A stretch of 14,369 nucleotides of DNA from Gemmatimonadota bacterium (GTDB lineage: Bacteria; Gemmatimonadota; Gemmatimonadetes; Gemmatimonadales; GWC2-71-9), in NCBI GenBank assembly GCA_003221985.1, contig QHUQ01000130.1, positions 1 to 14,369 of the forward strand, given 5' to 3'. Shown one piece after another: positions 7,994 to 13,970 of this stretch. The notes beneath the pieces are model-generated. The model worked only from the letters and a program-made list of their open reading frames with translations. It ran no database searches and was not told where the DNA came from. The translations under genes were made by a program, and so were the position numbers. Within the stretch, counting starts at the first letter, position 1. Each line of letters opens with the position of its first letter.

Positions 7994-9151
7994 TCGGAGG
8001 CTCTTGCCTTCAACCTTGGCGGTTTCCCATACCCCAATCGAGCCATAATAACCTCCCGCAGCGAGCCATCGACCGTCCGGGCTCCAGGCCAACGCTACCA
8101 CCGGTTCCTCGCCGACACTTCGTTCTTTCATTCCCCCGGTGGCGGTATCCCAGATGACGATCCTTTGATCGAGTACTGCCGCGAAGTACGGTGTTCCTGC
8201 ATCCCAGGCGGCGTCAAAGTTCACGTCTACCAAAGAGCCAACATCAGGTGTCTTTCTGACCAACTCACCGGTTACAGAATTCCACAGTCGCAGAGCGCCT
8301 CGCCGATCAGCCGAGACGAGCAGCATACCATCTGGGCCCCACGCAATCTTTTCTACATTCGCAGCGTGCTCGAGGGTGGAGATCTCCCGATACGGTGGAC
8401 CGTCCCACACATGCACGGTATGATCGGAGTATCCGTGCCAGGCGAGCCGGCTGCCTTTCGGGGCCCAGGTGACGGCAATCCAGTTGCCAGTGCCCGTTCG
8501 AATGACTTGCAGTTGTCTACCGGTGCGAGCGTCCCAAATCCGCACGGTTCGATCGCCAACCGCGCCGCCGCTCGCGAGGAATTTGTCGTCAGCACTCCAG
8601 TCCGCGGTCGCAACCTGTCCACCCGTGTGCCCCTGCAAAACGAGGGGTGCGCTCTCAATTGCCGGTTGTTGGATCCGCACCGTACCATCGCCCCACCCGT
8701 ATACAGCAGCGTGCTGGCCATCGTGGCTCCAAGCGACACGCATCCACGTTCCGCCGTGGGGTTCAAGGTGAATTACACTGCTCGCGCTATTGCTCCGAGG
8801 GTCCCAGAACTCCACCGTTTCCTCGGTGACCAGGGAGAGTTGGCTGTCGGCGGCGCTCCAGCGTACCTGGTAGGTCGGTGAAGACTTGGTGTGAAGGACG
8901 GACTGCGGGCCTCCCCTGAGGACGTCCCAGATGCGGACGGTGCTGTCCCATGCACTCGACGCGAGGTAACGACTGTCAGGACTCCAGGCAATCGACAGCA
9001 CGTTAGCCGTGTGCCTTCCCAATACGCGTACCGATGGCGAGTTGCAGCTTGCCAGCGACAGCACGCAACTCGCGACAGCGGCAGAAGCAGAGGCGACGGA
9101 CAGGATTCTGTGGTGGTTCACACGATCATGAGGGGGGGAGCGATCCCTCAC
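7991..9151 (-). CDS. WD40-repeat beta-propeller lipoprotein
   Basis: This is a 386-residue protein. A charged start is followed by a hydrophobic stretch (about 16-33) and a lipobox L33-A34-S35-C36, so it should be a lipidated protein facing the periplasm or the outer surface. About eight WD40 units follow, with recurring WSPDSRYLASS, VRIWD, VHVWD, LRLWN, IVIWD and a final WSPDGRWLAAGG...GVWE. This is enough for one complete propeller, usually a protein-interaction platform. The start taken is the GTG at 9151, because it overlaps the stop of the upstream 35-codon ORF as GTGA and is the first possible start after the in-frame stop at 9158-9160. A second GTG at 9121 would give a shorter n-region with the same lipobox. 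No clear Shine-Dalgarno precedes either. It converges on the sigma-54 regulator gene with an 11-base spacer. Local base composition is less GC-rich than in flanking genes. The binding partner is unknown. Confidence 0.88.
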   Translation of the reverse strand: MRDRSPPHDRVNHHRILSVASASAAVASCVLSLASCNSPSVRVLGRHTANVLSIAWSPDSRYLASSAWDSTVRIWDVLRGGPQSVLHTKSSPTYQVRWSAADSQLSLVTEETVEFWDPRSNSASSVIHLEPHGGTWMRVAWSHDGQHAAVYGWGDGTVRIQQPAIESAPLVLQGHTGGQVATADWSADDKFLASGGAVGDRTVRIWDARTGRQLQVIRTGTGNWIAVTWAPKGSRLAWHGYSDHTVHVWDGPPYREISTLEHAANVEKIAWGPDGMLLVSADRRGALRLWNSVTGELVRKTPDVGSLVDVNFDAAWDAGTPYFAAVLDQRIVIWDTATGGMKERSVGEEPVVALAWSPDGRWLAAGGYYGSIGVWETAKVEGKSLR

Positions 9152-9255
9152 AACCCATCATCGTGATCGACGTACACGTGATCGCTACGCGCCTGGGCAA
9201 CTGGTGCATGTGGAACGATCACAGCGATCATGAGCGCATACATGAGGCGCTTCAT
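9148..9255 (-). CDS. Putative 35-residue secreted micropeptide (signal peptide plus short Asp/His-rich tail)
   Basis: Between the RCC1 and WD40 genes the minus strand holds ATG...TGA of 35 codons. It starts MKRLMYALMIAVIV and continues PHAPVAQA, an AxA-type signal peptidase I site. Cleavage would release a tail of only 13 residues with four Asp and two His (RSDHVYVDHDDGL). Its ATG overlaps the RCC1 stop as ATGA, and its TGA overlaps the WD40 GTG start as GTGA, so it bridges the two genes without a spare base. That geometry is typical of translationally coupled cistrons. The MK(R) start, hydrophobic core and AxA end look like a real export signal. I do not recognise a family. Alternatives are the remnant of a longer secreted protein, or a coupling ORF whose product does not matter. 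Confidence 0.45.
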   Translation of the reverse strand: MKRLMYALMIAVIVPHAPVAQARSDHVYVDHDDGL

Positions 9256-10466
9256 CTGTCACGGCTCGAGTCAGTCGCCAGGGTGGGCGCGATGCCGACG
9301 CGCAGCGGCTTGTGGCTGCCCTTCGTCGTGCCGTTCCCGAGCTGGCCCGCACCATTTCCCCCCCAGCAGTAGACGGTGCCCTCCGTGGTGACGCCGCAGC
9401 TGTGATAGTCACCCGCGCTAATCATCGTGAAGAGGAGATCGGACTTCACGGCTGCTGGTTTGGTGTTCCACTTGCGAGCTGTAAAACCACTGCCTCCTGT
9501 GCCCAGTCGGCCTTCAAGATTGTCGCCCCAGCAGTAGGCTTGACCGCTCGTTGAAACGCCGCAGGTATGCACTCCGCCGGCGCTTAAAGAGCGGAACCTG
9601 ATTCCCCCATCGACCGACGCGGGCAAGGCTTGGTGATGCTTCTGCTTAAAATGCTCAGCAAAGGATTCGCCGATGCCGAGCCGCCCGTGCTCGAACTCCC
9701 CCCAGCAGTAGGCGGTCGTGTCGGAAGCAATCGCGCAGGTATGCGCCCCTCCGGCCGTGACCGAGACAAACGTGACCGAGCCAGGGACTGCGAGAGGGCT
9801 CTTACTGACGTCTAATGAATCATTGCCGAGCTGGTTGTCCTTATTCAGTCCCCAGCAATAGATTGAGCCGCCCATCGTGACCCCGCAGGAATGGTTCAGC
9901 CCTGCGCTCACCGATCGAAATCGAAGGTCACCCGCGACAAGAATAGGTACCATGGCCATCGCGGGCGCGGCATCGCTCCCGAGGACCCCCGCACCGTTCG
10001 CGCCCCAGCAGTAGGCCTCGCCACTCCCCGTCACCCCGCAGCTGTGCTGCGCGCCCACGCCGAGCGCGGCAAAATGACGGCCGCCTGCGACCGCACGGGG
10101 TCGCAGGCTGCATGCGAAGGGCTTCTGTGGCTCCTTGGCGGTGACGCAGCGATCGGTGACCGAGTCGGTACCCACTTGCCCGTACCAGTTGCCGCCCCAG
10201 CAATACGCGATGCTGTCCGCGGTCAGGCCGCAGGTATGGAATCGTCCGGCACCGACGGTTACAAAACGGTAACCTCCGGCCACTTGCCTCGGCAGGTTGG
10301 ACGAAACGGTGTCCCCTGCGCCCAGCTCACCGTAGAACCCATTTCCCCAACAGTAAGCGACGCCCTGGCGCGTGACCGCACACGTGTGGAATCCGCCTGC
10401 ACTCACAGTAAGAAATGCCAGCGAGTCGGGGACTTGGCCGGCCGCTACGCGCGGGGCAAGTGACAA
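9252..10466 (-). CDS. RCC1-repeat beta-propeller protein, probably exported; N-terminus affected by an apparent frameshift
   Basis: The conserved body has seven RCC1 repeats of about 50 residues, enough for one complete seven-bladed propeller. Each has an H(T/S)C...AYCWG signature followed by a G-LG turn, for example TCAVTRQGVAYCWG and SCGVTTEGTVYCWG. Each repeat carries two cysteines in these positions, a pattern expected in an oxidising, extracytoplasmic location. In the reading frame of the repeats the first usable start is TTG at 10466, giving 404 residues with no full signal peptide and no Shine-Dalgarno. A strong AGGAGG/ATG lies just upstream (ATG at 10501) but one base out of phase. 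Deleting one copy of the GCATT pentamer (10465-10474) joins it in frame to make a 414-residue protein starting MRAQHCLRLALSLAPRVAAG. Its stop overlaps the next ATG. Function is probably a binding scaffold; no catalytic motif is seen. Confidence 0.85.
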   Translation of the reverse strand: MSLAPRVAAGQVPDSLAFLTVSAGGFHTCAVTRQGVAYCWGNGFYGELGAGDTVSSNLPRQVAGGYRFVTVGAGRFHTCGLTADSIAYCWGGNWYGQVGTDSVTDRCVTAKEPQKPFACSLRPRAVAGGRHFAALGVGAQHSCGVTGSGEAYCWGANGAGVLGSDAAPAMAMVPILVAGDLRFRSVSAGLNHSCGVTMGGSIYCWGLNKDNQLGNDSLDVSKSPLAVPGSVTFVSVTAGGAHTCAIASDTTAYCWGEFEHGRLGIGESFAEHFKQKHHQALPASVDGGIRFRSLSAGGVHTCGVSTSGQAYCWGDNLEGRLGTGGSGFTARKWNTKPAAVKSDLLFTMISAGDYHSCGVTTEGTVYCWGGNGAGQLGNGTTKGSHKPLRVGIAPTLATDSSRDR

Positions 10467-10474
10467 TGCAATGC
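10465..10474 (-). repeat. Two-copy GCATT tandem pentamer at the RCC1 start region
   Basis: On the minus strand GCATT occurs twice in tandem (AATGC twice on the plus strand), followed by G. With two copies the AGGAGG-driven ATG at 10501 runs into TAG after 18 codons. With one copy it continues in frame into the RCC1 repeats. Pentamer slippage changes frame by design. Confidence 0.8.
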
Positions 10475-10498
10475 GAGCCTTAGGCAGTGCTGAGCCCT

Positions 10499-10513
10499 CA
10501 TTGAGGACCTCCT
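10499..10513 (-). promoter_or_regulatory. Strong ribosome binding site and ATG for the RCC1 gene
   Basis: AGGAGG (10508-10513 on the minus strand) is followed after 6 bases by ATG (10499-10501). It is the best Shine-Dalgarno I found in the window. It points to 10501 as the ancestral start of the RCC1 gene rather than the in-frame TTG at 10466. Confidence 0.7.
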
Positions 10514-10618
10514 GGCGAAAACTCGTAAAAATGCAAACGACGACCCTCGGCCATCGGGGTCGCCGTCCACTTGTTGGGTTGGATCCCTACCTGAGAGGAG
10601 CGCATTGCATCTCGGCGT

Positions 10619-10646
10619 CATATATCCCGCGCCGAGGAACTGTCAA
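10619..10646 (-). promoter_or_regulatory. Sigma-70-type promoter of the RCC1-micropeptide-WD40 unit
   Basis: On the minus strand a perfect -35 TTGACA (10641-10646) is followed after 16 bases by TATATG (10619-10624), a fair -10. Transcription would start near 10612, giving a leader of about 110 bases before the AGGAGG/ATG. It lies 26 bases beyond the stop of the membrane protein gene, so region 2 can be transcribed independently. Confidence 0.6.
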
Positions 10647-10671
10647 GCGTAGTCACACAACTTGGAAACAT

Positions 10672-11097
10672 CTAAGCAAAAAGAATCGCGACTCCCGTGA
10701 TGATCGCGATCACGCTGAATCCCACGCCGGCGCGCGGGCCGAAGTACTTGAATCCGCACATCGCCGTGAGCGCGATGCCCGCGCACACACCCCACGCGAT
10801 CGGCAGCGTCGCCTGCCACTGCGTCGCGTCCAACCCGCCGAGCACCCATAGGGTGACGATCGCCGGCAAAAACAGCGCGCTCACGCACAGGCCATTCCCC
10901 AACCAGAATTTGAACCACGTCGTGTCCGCGCCCTGCCATTTGAAGTGGACCGACTTCATGGCAGCGAAGACCTGATCAGCCTCCGGCCCCGCCCCTGGGC
11001 CCCGCCGAGCAGTCCCGAGCATGCCGCCGAAGGTGTGCCCAAGGGTCGCCAGAAGCAGCAGACCGGCGCTGATGCGATAGAGAATGAGATGGCTCAC
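10672..11097 (-). CDS. Small integral membrane protein with four predicted helices
   Basis: This is a 141-residue protein. Hydrophobic segments lie at about residues 4-27, 62-89, 97-118 and 122-141. Between the first two is a polar loop ending in VHFKWQGADTTWFKFWLGNG, and the first helix ends in GHTFGG. I do not recognise it with certainty. The loop pattern resembles small uncharacterised bacterial membrane proteins with a GxxxSxWxFxxGxG-like signature, of the LIC_13387 type. The GTG start is supported by GAGGA (11104-11108) six bases upstream. The gene diverges from the zinc protein gene across 41 bases and ends just before the RCC1 promoter. No catalytic residues can be named; a function is not proposed. 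Confidence 0.8.
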   Translation of the reverse strand: MSHLILYRISAGLLLLATLGHTFGGMLGTARRGPGAGPEADQVFAAMKSVHFKWQGADTTWFKFWLGNGLCVSALFLPAIVTLWVLGGLDATQWQATLPIAWGVCAGIALTAMCGFKYFGPRAGVGFSVIAIITGVAILFA

Positions 11098-11125
11098 GGA
11101 TCGTCCTCGCGGAAACCGGAAACGA

Positions 11126-11131
11126 TATATT
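11126..11131 (+). promoter_or_regulatory. -10 box of the zinc protein gene, leaderless arrangement
   Basis: TATATT ends seven bases before the ATG at 11139, so transcription would begin at about the A of the start codon. No good -35 is seen. The AT-rich core also lies upstream of the divergent membrane protein gene and could serve both strands. Confidence 0.45.
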
Positions 11132-11138
11132 GGTACTC

Positions 11139-11321
11139 ATGGACAAACCGAAGCTCAAAGAACACGACGGGATGGTGTGCCGCTCTTGCGGGAATGAAGA
11201 GCGGGCCTCGGAGGGTTATCCCTGCGCGGACTGCGGCACGTTCATCTGTCTCATCTGCACGTTCCGCGGCGTGACGCGCTGCAAAGCCTGCGAGGAAAAG
11301 GCCAAAGCCGGGAAAGCCTAA
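11139..11321 (+). CDS. 60-residue zinc-ribbon-like protein with four CxxC knuckles
   Basis: The protein has eight cysteines in four CxxC pairs: C14-C17, C29-C32, C37-C40 and C48-C51. Spacings are 11, 4 and 7 residues between pairs. This is enough to bind two zinc ions, probably in an interleaved (cross-brace) or treble-clef arrangement similar to B-box, FYVE or RING-like fingers. The ends are Lys-rich (KPKLKEHD at the start, EEKAKAGKA at the end). I take the ATG at 11139 rather than the TTG nine bases earlier, because a TATATT box lies seven bases before it and no Shine-Dalgarno is visible. The stop TAA overlaps the stop TAG of the convergent response regulator (11318-11321). A nucleic-acid or protein binding role is likely for the fold, but nothing specific can be claimed. 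Confidence 0.8.
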   Translation: MDKPKLKEHDGMVCRSCGNEERASEGYPCADCGTFICLICTFRGVTRCKACEEKAKAGKA

Positions 11322-11938
11322 GCTCCCGCGCGCCGGCGCTTCAGCTCCTCCGCCAGCTCCTCGCGCGGCGATCCCAGCTCTTCCGCCAGTCTGCTCAGCG
11401 CCGCATCCGTGCCAGCCCAGTCCCGCGCCGCCGCCAGCGCGTCGAGCGCCACCTCTTCAATCGCGGCCGTCCGCTCTTCGAGATCGCGCGTCCGCACCGC
11501 CACCTCGCGCGCCAGCCATTGCTCCAGCTCGCGGCGGTCGACTTCCAGCTGCCGCTGCCGCAGCGCATGCTGCAACGACAGCTCCAGCTCCTCGAGGTCG
11601 ACCGGCTTGATCAGGTAGTCGTACGCGCCGAGCTTGAGACATTCGATCGCCGTGCGCGGCTCGTCGATCGCCGTCAGCATCAGGACCGCGAGGTCGGCAT
11701 CCTGCGCCAGGACCTTGGGGAGCAGCTCCACGCCGCTCGTCTCCGGCATCCGGATGTCGCACAGCATCGCCTGGGGATGGTGCTCCGCCTGCTTCGCCAG
11801 CGCCTCGGACGCGTTCGCGGCCGCCTGCACATTGTAGCCGAGCCGCGTGAGAAAGCGGGTGAGCGCCTGCCGGATGCCGTCCTCATCGTCCACGACCAGG
11901 ACGGTGGTCCCGCCCGTTGTGACCTTAGGAGGAGTCAT
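11318..11938 (-). CDS. Response regulator: receiver domain plus coiled-coil tail, no recognised output domain
   Basis: From the ATG at 11938 the protein has 206 residues. The receiver domain (about 12-127) has D17-D18, phospho-acceptor D61 (CDIRMP), T89 (MLTA) and K111 followed by P112. A long charged helix follows (about 116-170, LELSLQHALRQRQLEVDRRE... to RTRDLEERTAAIEE), probably a coiled coil. A short tail ends ELAEELKRRRAGA. I see no HTH, GGDEF, HD-GYP or kinase domain, so it probably acts by protein contact or as a phosphate relay. A TTG at 11947 would add three residues. The start lies 36 bases from the divergent peptidase gene, and the stop overlaps that of the zinc protein gene. It has no partner kinase here and is a different subtype from the sigma-54 regulator. 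Confidence 0.88.
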   Translation of the reverse strand: MTPPKVTTGGTTVLVVDDEDGIRQALTRFLTRLGYNVQAAANASEALAKQAEHHPQAMLCDIRMPETSGVELLPKVLAQDADLAVLMLTAIDEPRTAIECLKLGAYDYLIKPVDLEELELSLQHALRQRQLEVDRRELEQWLAREVAVRTRDLEERTAAIEEVALDALAAARDWAGTDAALSRLAEELGSPREELAEELKRRRAGA

Positions 11939-11959
11939 GGCCGTCAACGTTGCCGACGT

Positions 11960-11965
11960 TATCTT
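11960..11965 (+). promoter_or_regulatory. Possible -10 box of the S58 peptidase gene
   Basis: TATCTT (TANNNT pattern) ends nine bases before the ATG at 11975 inside a 36-base divergent spacer. There is no Shine-Dalgarno and no recognisable -35. A leaderless or near-leaderless message is possible. The spacer also holds ACGTT twice (11947-11960 region) around gccg. Confidence 0.3.
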
Positions 11966-11974
11966 GGCGCGTCA

Positions 11975-12892
11975 ATGAGTACATCGCGCATGAATCTCGC
12001 AGCGGTTCCCGGCATCACCGTCGGCCACACGACGATCGAAGCGCACGGCACCGGCTGCACGGTGGTGCTCGCCCCCGAGTCGGGGCTGCGCGCCGCCGTC
12101 TGCCTGCGCGGCCGCGCGACCGGCTCGCGGGAGCTCGATGTGCTCGACCCGCGCCACCTCGTCGAACGCATTGACGCGATTCTCTTCACCGGCGGATCCG
12201 CATTGGGTCTCGGCGCGGCGGACGGCGTGATGCGCTGGCTGCGTGAGCGCGGGCGTGGCCTGCCCGTGGGCGACAAAGGCACCATCCCGATCGTGCCGTC
12301 CGCGGTGATTTTCGATCTCGGCAATGCCGGCAAGCCGCTCGGTTGGCCCAGCCCCGACGACGCCTACCGCGCCTGCGACAATGCGCGCGCCGACTACGTG
12401 GACGGGTTGGTGGGCGTGGGGCGCGGCGCGACGTGCGGCAAGGCCGCCGGGCTCGAGAAGATGGTCCCGACCGGCCTCGGCTCGTGGGCCGAGCAGGTGG
12501 GTGACGTCATCGTCGCGGCGCTGGTGGTGGTGAATGCGGTGGGAGATGTGCGAAACGCGCGCGGGGAGATCATTGCGGGCAAGGTCGACAGCCTCCGCTA
12601 TCTCGCCGACGGCGGCGCGCCGTTCGGCGATCCGGAGCGGCTCAACCGCAATACGACGCTGGCGGTGATCGCCACGAACGCGAATCTCGACCGCGTGCAG
12701 CTGCAGGCGCTGGCGTACTCGGGGAGCGATGCGCTCGCCCGGCGCATCACGCCGTACGGTACGCTGTTCGATGGCGACGCGATCTTCGCCGTGAGCACCG
12801 CGGCCGTCCCGCCGAAATCGCCGCTGCAGGTCGAGGCACTCGCGGCGCTCGTCGTGCCTGAAGCGGTCGAGCGGGCGGTCCGCCGTGGATAA
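11975..12892 (+). CDS. P1 family peptidase S58 (DmpA-like L-aminopeptidase/D-esterase)
   Basis: This is a 305-residue protein of the self-processing DmpA/S58 fold. The N-terminal half shows PGITVGHTT, RELDVLDPRH, ILFTGGSALGLGAADGVM and GRGLPVG. The mid-region has GVGRGATCGKA and VGDVIVAALVVVNAVGDV. The likely autocleavage site is N226-T227 (LNRNTTLAVIATNA). There the new N-terminal Thr becomes the nucleophile, a variant of the Gly-Ser site in DmpA. The C-terminal part has ARRITPYGTLFDGDAIFAVST. Family members cleave N-terminal residues from small peptides or amides; the actual substrate is unknown. There is no signal peptide, so it is cytoplasmic. The ATG at 11975 is chosen as the first start after the divergent spacer. 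A Met at residue 6 is an alternative. Its stop lies 8 bases inside the following C40 peptidase gene, so the two are coupled. Confidence 0.92.
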   Translation: MSTSRMNLAAVPGITVGHTTIEAHGTGCTVVLAPESGLRAAVCLRGRATGSRELDVLDPRHLVERIDAILFTGGSALGLGAADGVMRWLRERGRGLPVGDKGTIPIVPSAVIFDLGNAGKPLGWPSPDDAYRACDNARADYVDGLVGVGRGATCGKAAGLEKMVPTGLGSWAEQVGDVIVAALVVVNAVGDVRNARGEIIAGKVDSLRYLADGGAPFGDPERLNRNTTLAVIATNANLDRVQLQALAYSGSDALARRITPYGTLFDGDAIFAVSTAAVPPKSPLQVEALAALVVPEAVERAVRRG

Positions 12893-13916
12893 GGTCGAGC
12901 GCGCGGTCGACGATATCCGCCGCAAATGGGTGCCCGACGGACGCCTCGGCGTATTCGAGGTTTCGATCACGCGGAACGAGGCGAGTGCGCAAAAGGTAGG
13001 GGCGCAGCATGCTGCGCCCCTACTAACCGGCGTCACGTCTGTGCGCGATGCACGCGACGCGTTGCGTCGATTGGCGACTGACGCAGGATTGGTCGAACGT
13101 GTCGAGCTGATTCCGGGAGAGGAGGTCGCGCCGGCGGCGATCGTCACCGCCGCGCTCGCGCCGTTAGTCGCGGAGCCGCGCGTGTCGGCGGCGCGCGTGA
13201 GCGAAGCATTGCACGGCGAATCGCTCGACGTGCTGGAGCGGCGCGAGGAATGGCTGCGGGTGCGCGCCCCCGACGGCTATGTCGCATGGGTGAATGCGGG
13301 CTACGTCGCGACCGGTCCCGCTGATTGGGCGGACGACTGGCGGGAGCGGGCGACGGCGCGATCGATGAGCGCCGACATTGTCACAGCGGAGGGGCGCCGC
13401 CGGCTACCGACCGGAGCCCGCGTGGCGTTCCGCCGCGGAGTCGTGGAGCTGGCCGATGGCCAGCGCGGCGCCGTGGCGGCCGGCAGCGTTCGTCGCGAGC
13501 AGGAGCTCCGCGTCGAGGCGCGGCACCTGGCGTTGCCCGAGCTCGCGCAGAAGTGGTATTCCGGTGCGCCATATCTCTGGGGCGGCCGCACGGAGTGGGG
13601 GATCGATTGTTCCGGCCTCGCGCAGGCGGTGTACGGCGCGCGGGGGATCAAACTGCCGCGCGACAGCGACCAACAGTTCGGACAGGGGCAGGAGGTCCCG
13701 ATGTCGGCGGACGGCGCGGGATACGAGTCGGGCGACTTGCTCTTCTTTGCGGAACGCGGCCGGGTGTCTCACGTCGCGCTGTGGGCAGGCGCGGGACGGA
13801 TCGTGCATGCGGCGTTGTCGCGGGGCGGGGTGGGCGGGGACCATCTATTTGGATCGGAGCCTCGGATGGTGAGGCTGCGGGACGGCCTGGTGGGGGTGAG
13901 GCGGTTCGGCGGTTAA
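12885..13916 (+). CDS. SH3-domain C40 (NlpC/P60) peptidase, cytoplasmic YkfC-like
   Basis: This is a 343-residue protein with a GTG start inside the end of the S58 gene. The N-terminal alpha/beta segment (about 1-80) is followed by bacterial SH3-like modules (about 90-150 and 155-205). The NlpC/P60 domain (about 215-335) has catalytic C242 (WGIDCSGL), H296 (VSHVALWAG) and H308 (IVHAAL). This family cuts gamma-D-glutamyl-diamino acid bonds in peptidoglycan stem peptides. Lack of a signal peptide and the SH3-C40 layout suggest turnover of imported muropeptides, as for YkfC; this is inference. Two oddities stand out. A perfect 28-base palindrome (12996-13023) is read in frame as residues 38-46 plus one base of codon 47, between VSITRNEA and LTGVTSV. 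The last codons (RRFGG-stop) lie inside an octamer inverted repeat. Confidence 0.9.
   Translation: MDKVERAVDDIRRKWVPDGRLGVFEVSITRNEASAQKVGAQHAAPLLTGVTSVRDARDALRRLATDAGLVERVELIPGEEVAPAAIVTAALAPLVAEPRVSAARVSEALHGESLDVLERREEWLRVRAPDGYVAWVNAGYVATGPADWADDWRERATARSMSADIVTAEGRRRLPTGARVAFRRGVVELADGQRGAVAAGSVRREQELRVEARHLALPELAQKWYSGAPYLWGGRTEWGIDCSGLAQAVYGARGIKLPRDSDQQFGQGQEVPMSADGAGYESGDLLFFAERGRVSHVALWAGAGRIVHAALSRGGVGGDHLFGSEPRMVRLRDGLVGVRRFGG
12996..13023. repeat. Perfect 28-bp palindrome inserted in frame in the C40 peptidase gene
   Basis: The left arm GTAGGGGCGCAGCA is followed without spacer by its exact complement (centre CATG). Symmetry stops at both flanks. It encodes VGAQHAAPL plus part of the next Leu. 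It resembles the mobile GC-rich palindromic repeats that are dispersed in many bacterial genomes, usually between genes. Confidence 0.9.
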
Positions 13917-13970
13917 GCGGTTAGGCGGTTCGAGAAGGCAACCGCCTAACCGCCCAACCGCTTAACCGCC
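13900..13970. repeat. Octamer-built inverted repeat (GGCGGTTA units), hairpin after the C40 gene
   Basis: The left arm (13900-13930) is four GGCGGTTA-like units: GGCGGTTC, GGCGGTTA, AGCGGTTA and GGCGGTT. A 9-base loop follows (13931-13939), then a complementary right arm (13940-13970), with 27 of 31 positions pairing. The stop codon of the C40 peptidase (13914-13916) sits inside the left arm. The hairpin is followed by TATTTT, so it may also act as a terminator. Confidence 0.85.

Noticed and set aside
7658..8881. Plus-strand frame of 407 codons spanning the end of the sigma-54 gene and the WD40 gene
   Set aside because: It overlaps two well-supported genes and translates to no recognisable motif.
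9132..9138. Seven-G run near the start of the WD40 lipoprotein gene as a phase-variation tract
   Set aside because: It lies upstream of an alternative GTG at 9121 that keeps the lipobox, so a slip would not necessarily abolish the product. The tract is short.
10498..10554. An 18-codon ORF (MAEGRRLHFYEFSPGGPQ) in the leader of the RCC1 transcript, with its TGA overlapping the ATG at 10501
   Set aside because: No Shine-Dalgarno precedes it, and an ORF this short in a GC-rich leader is easily due to chance. It could be a coupling leader peptide but the sequence alone does not support it.
11519..11974. Upstream in-frame extension of the S58 peptidase gene
   Set aside because: It runs antisense through the response regulator. 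The S58 homology begins at the NLAAVPGITVG segment just after the ATG at 11975.
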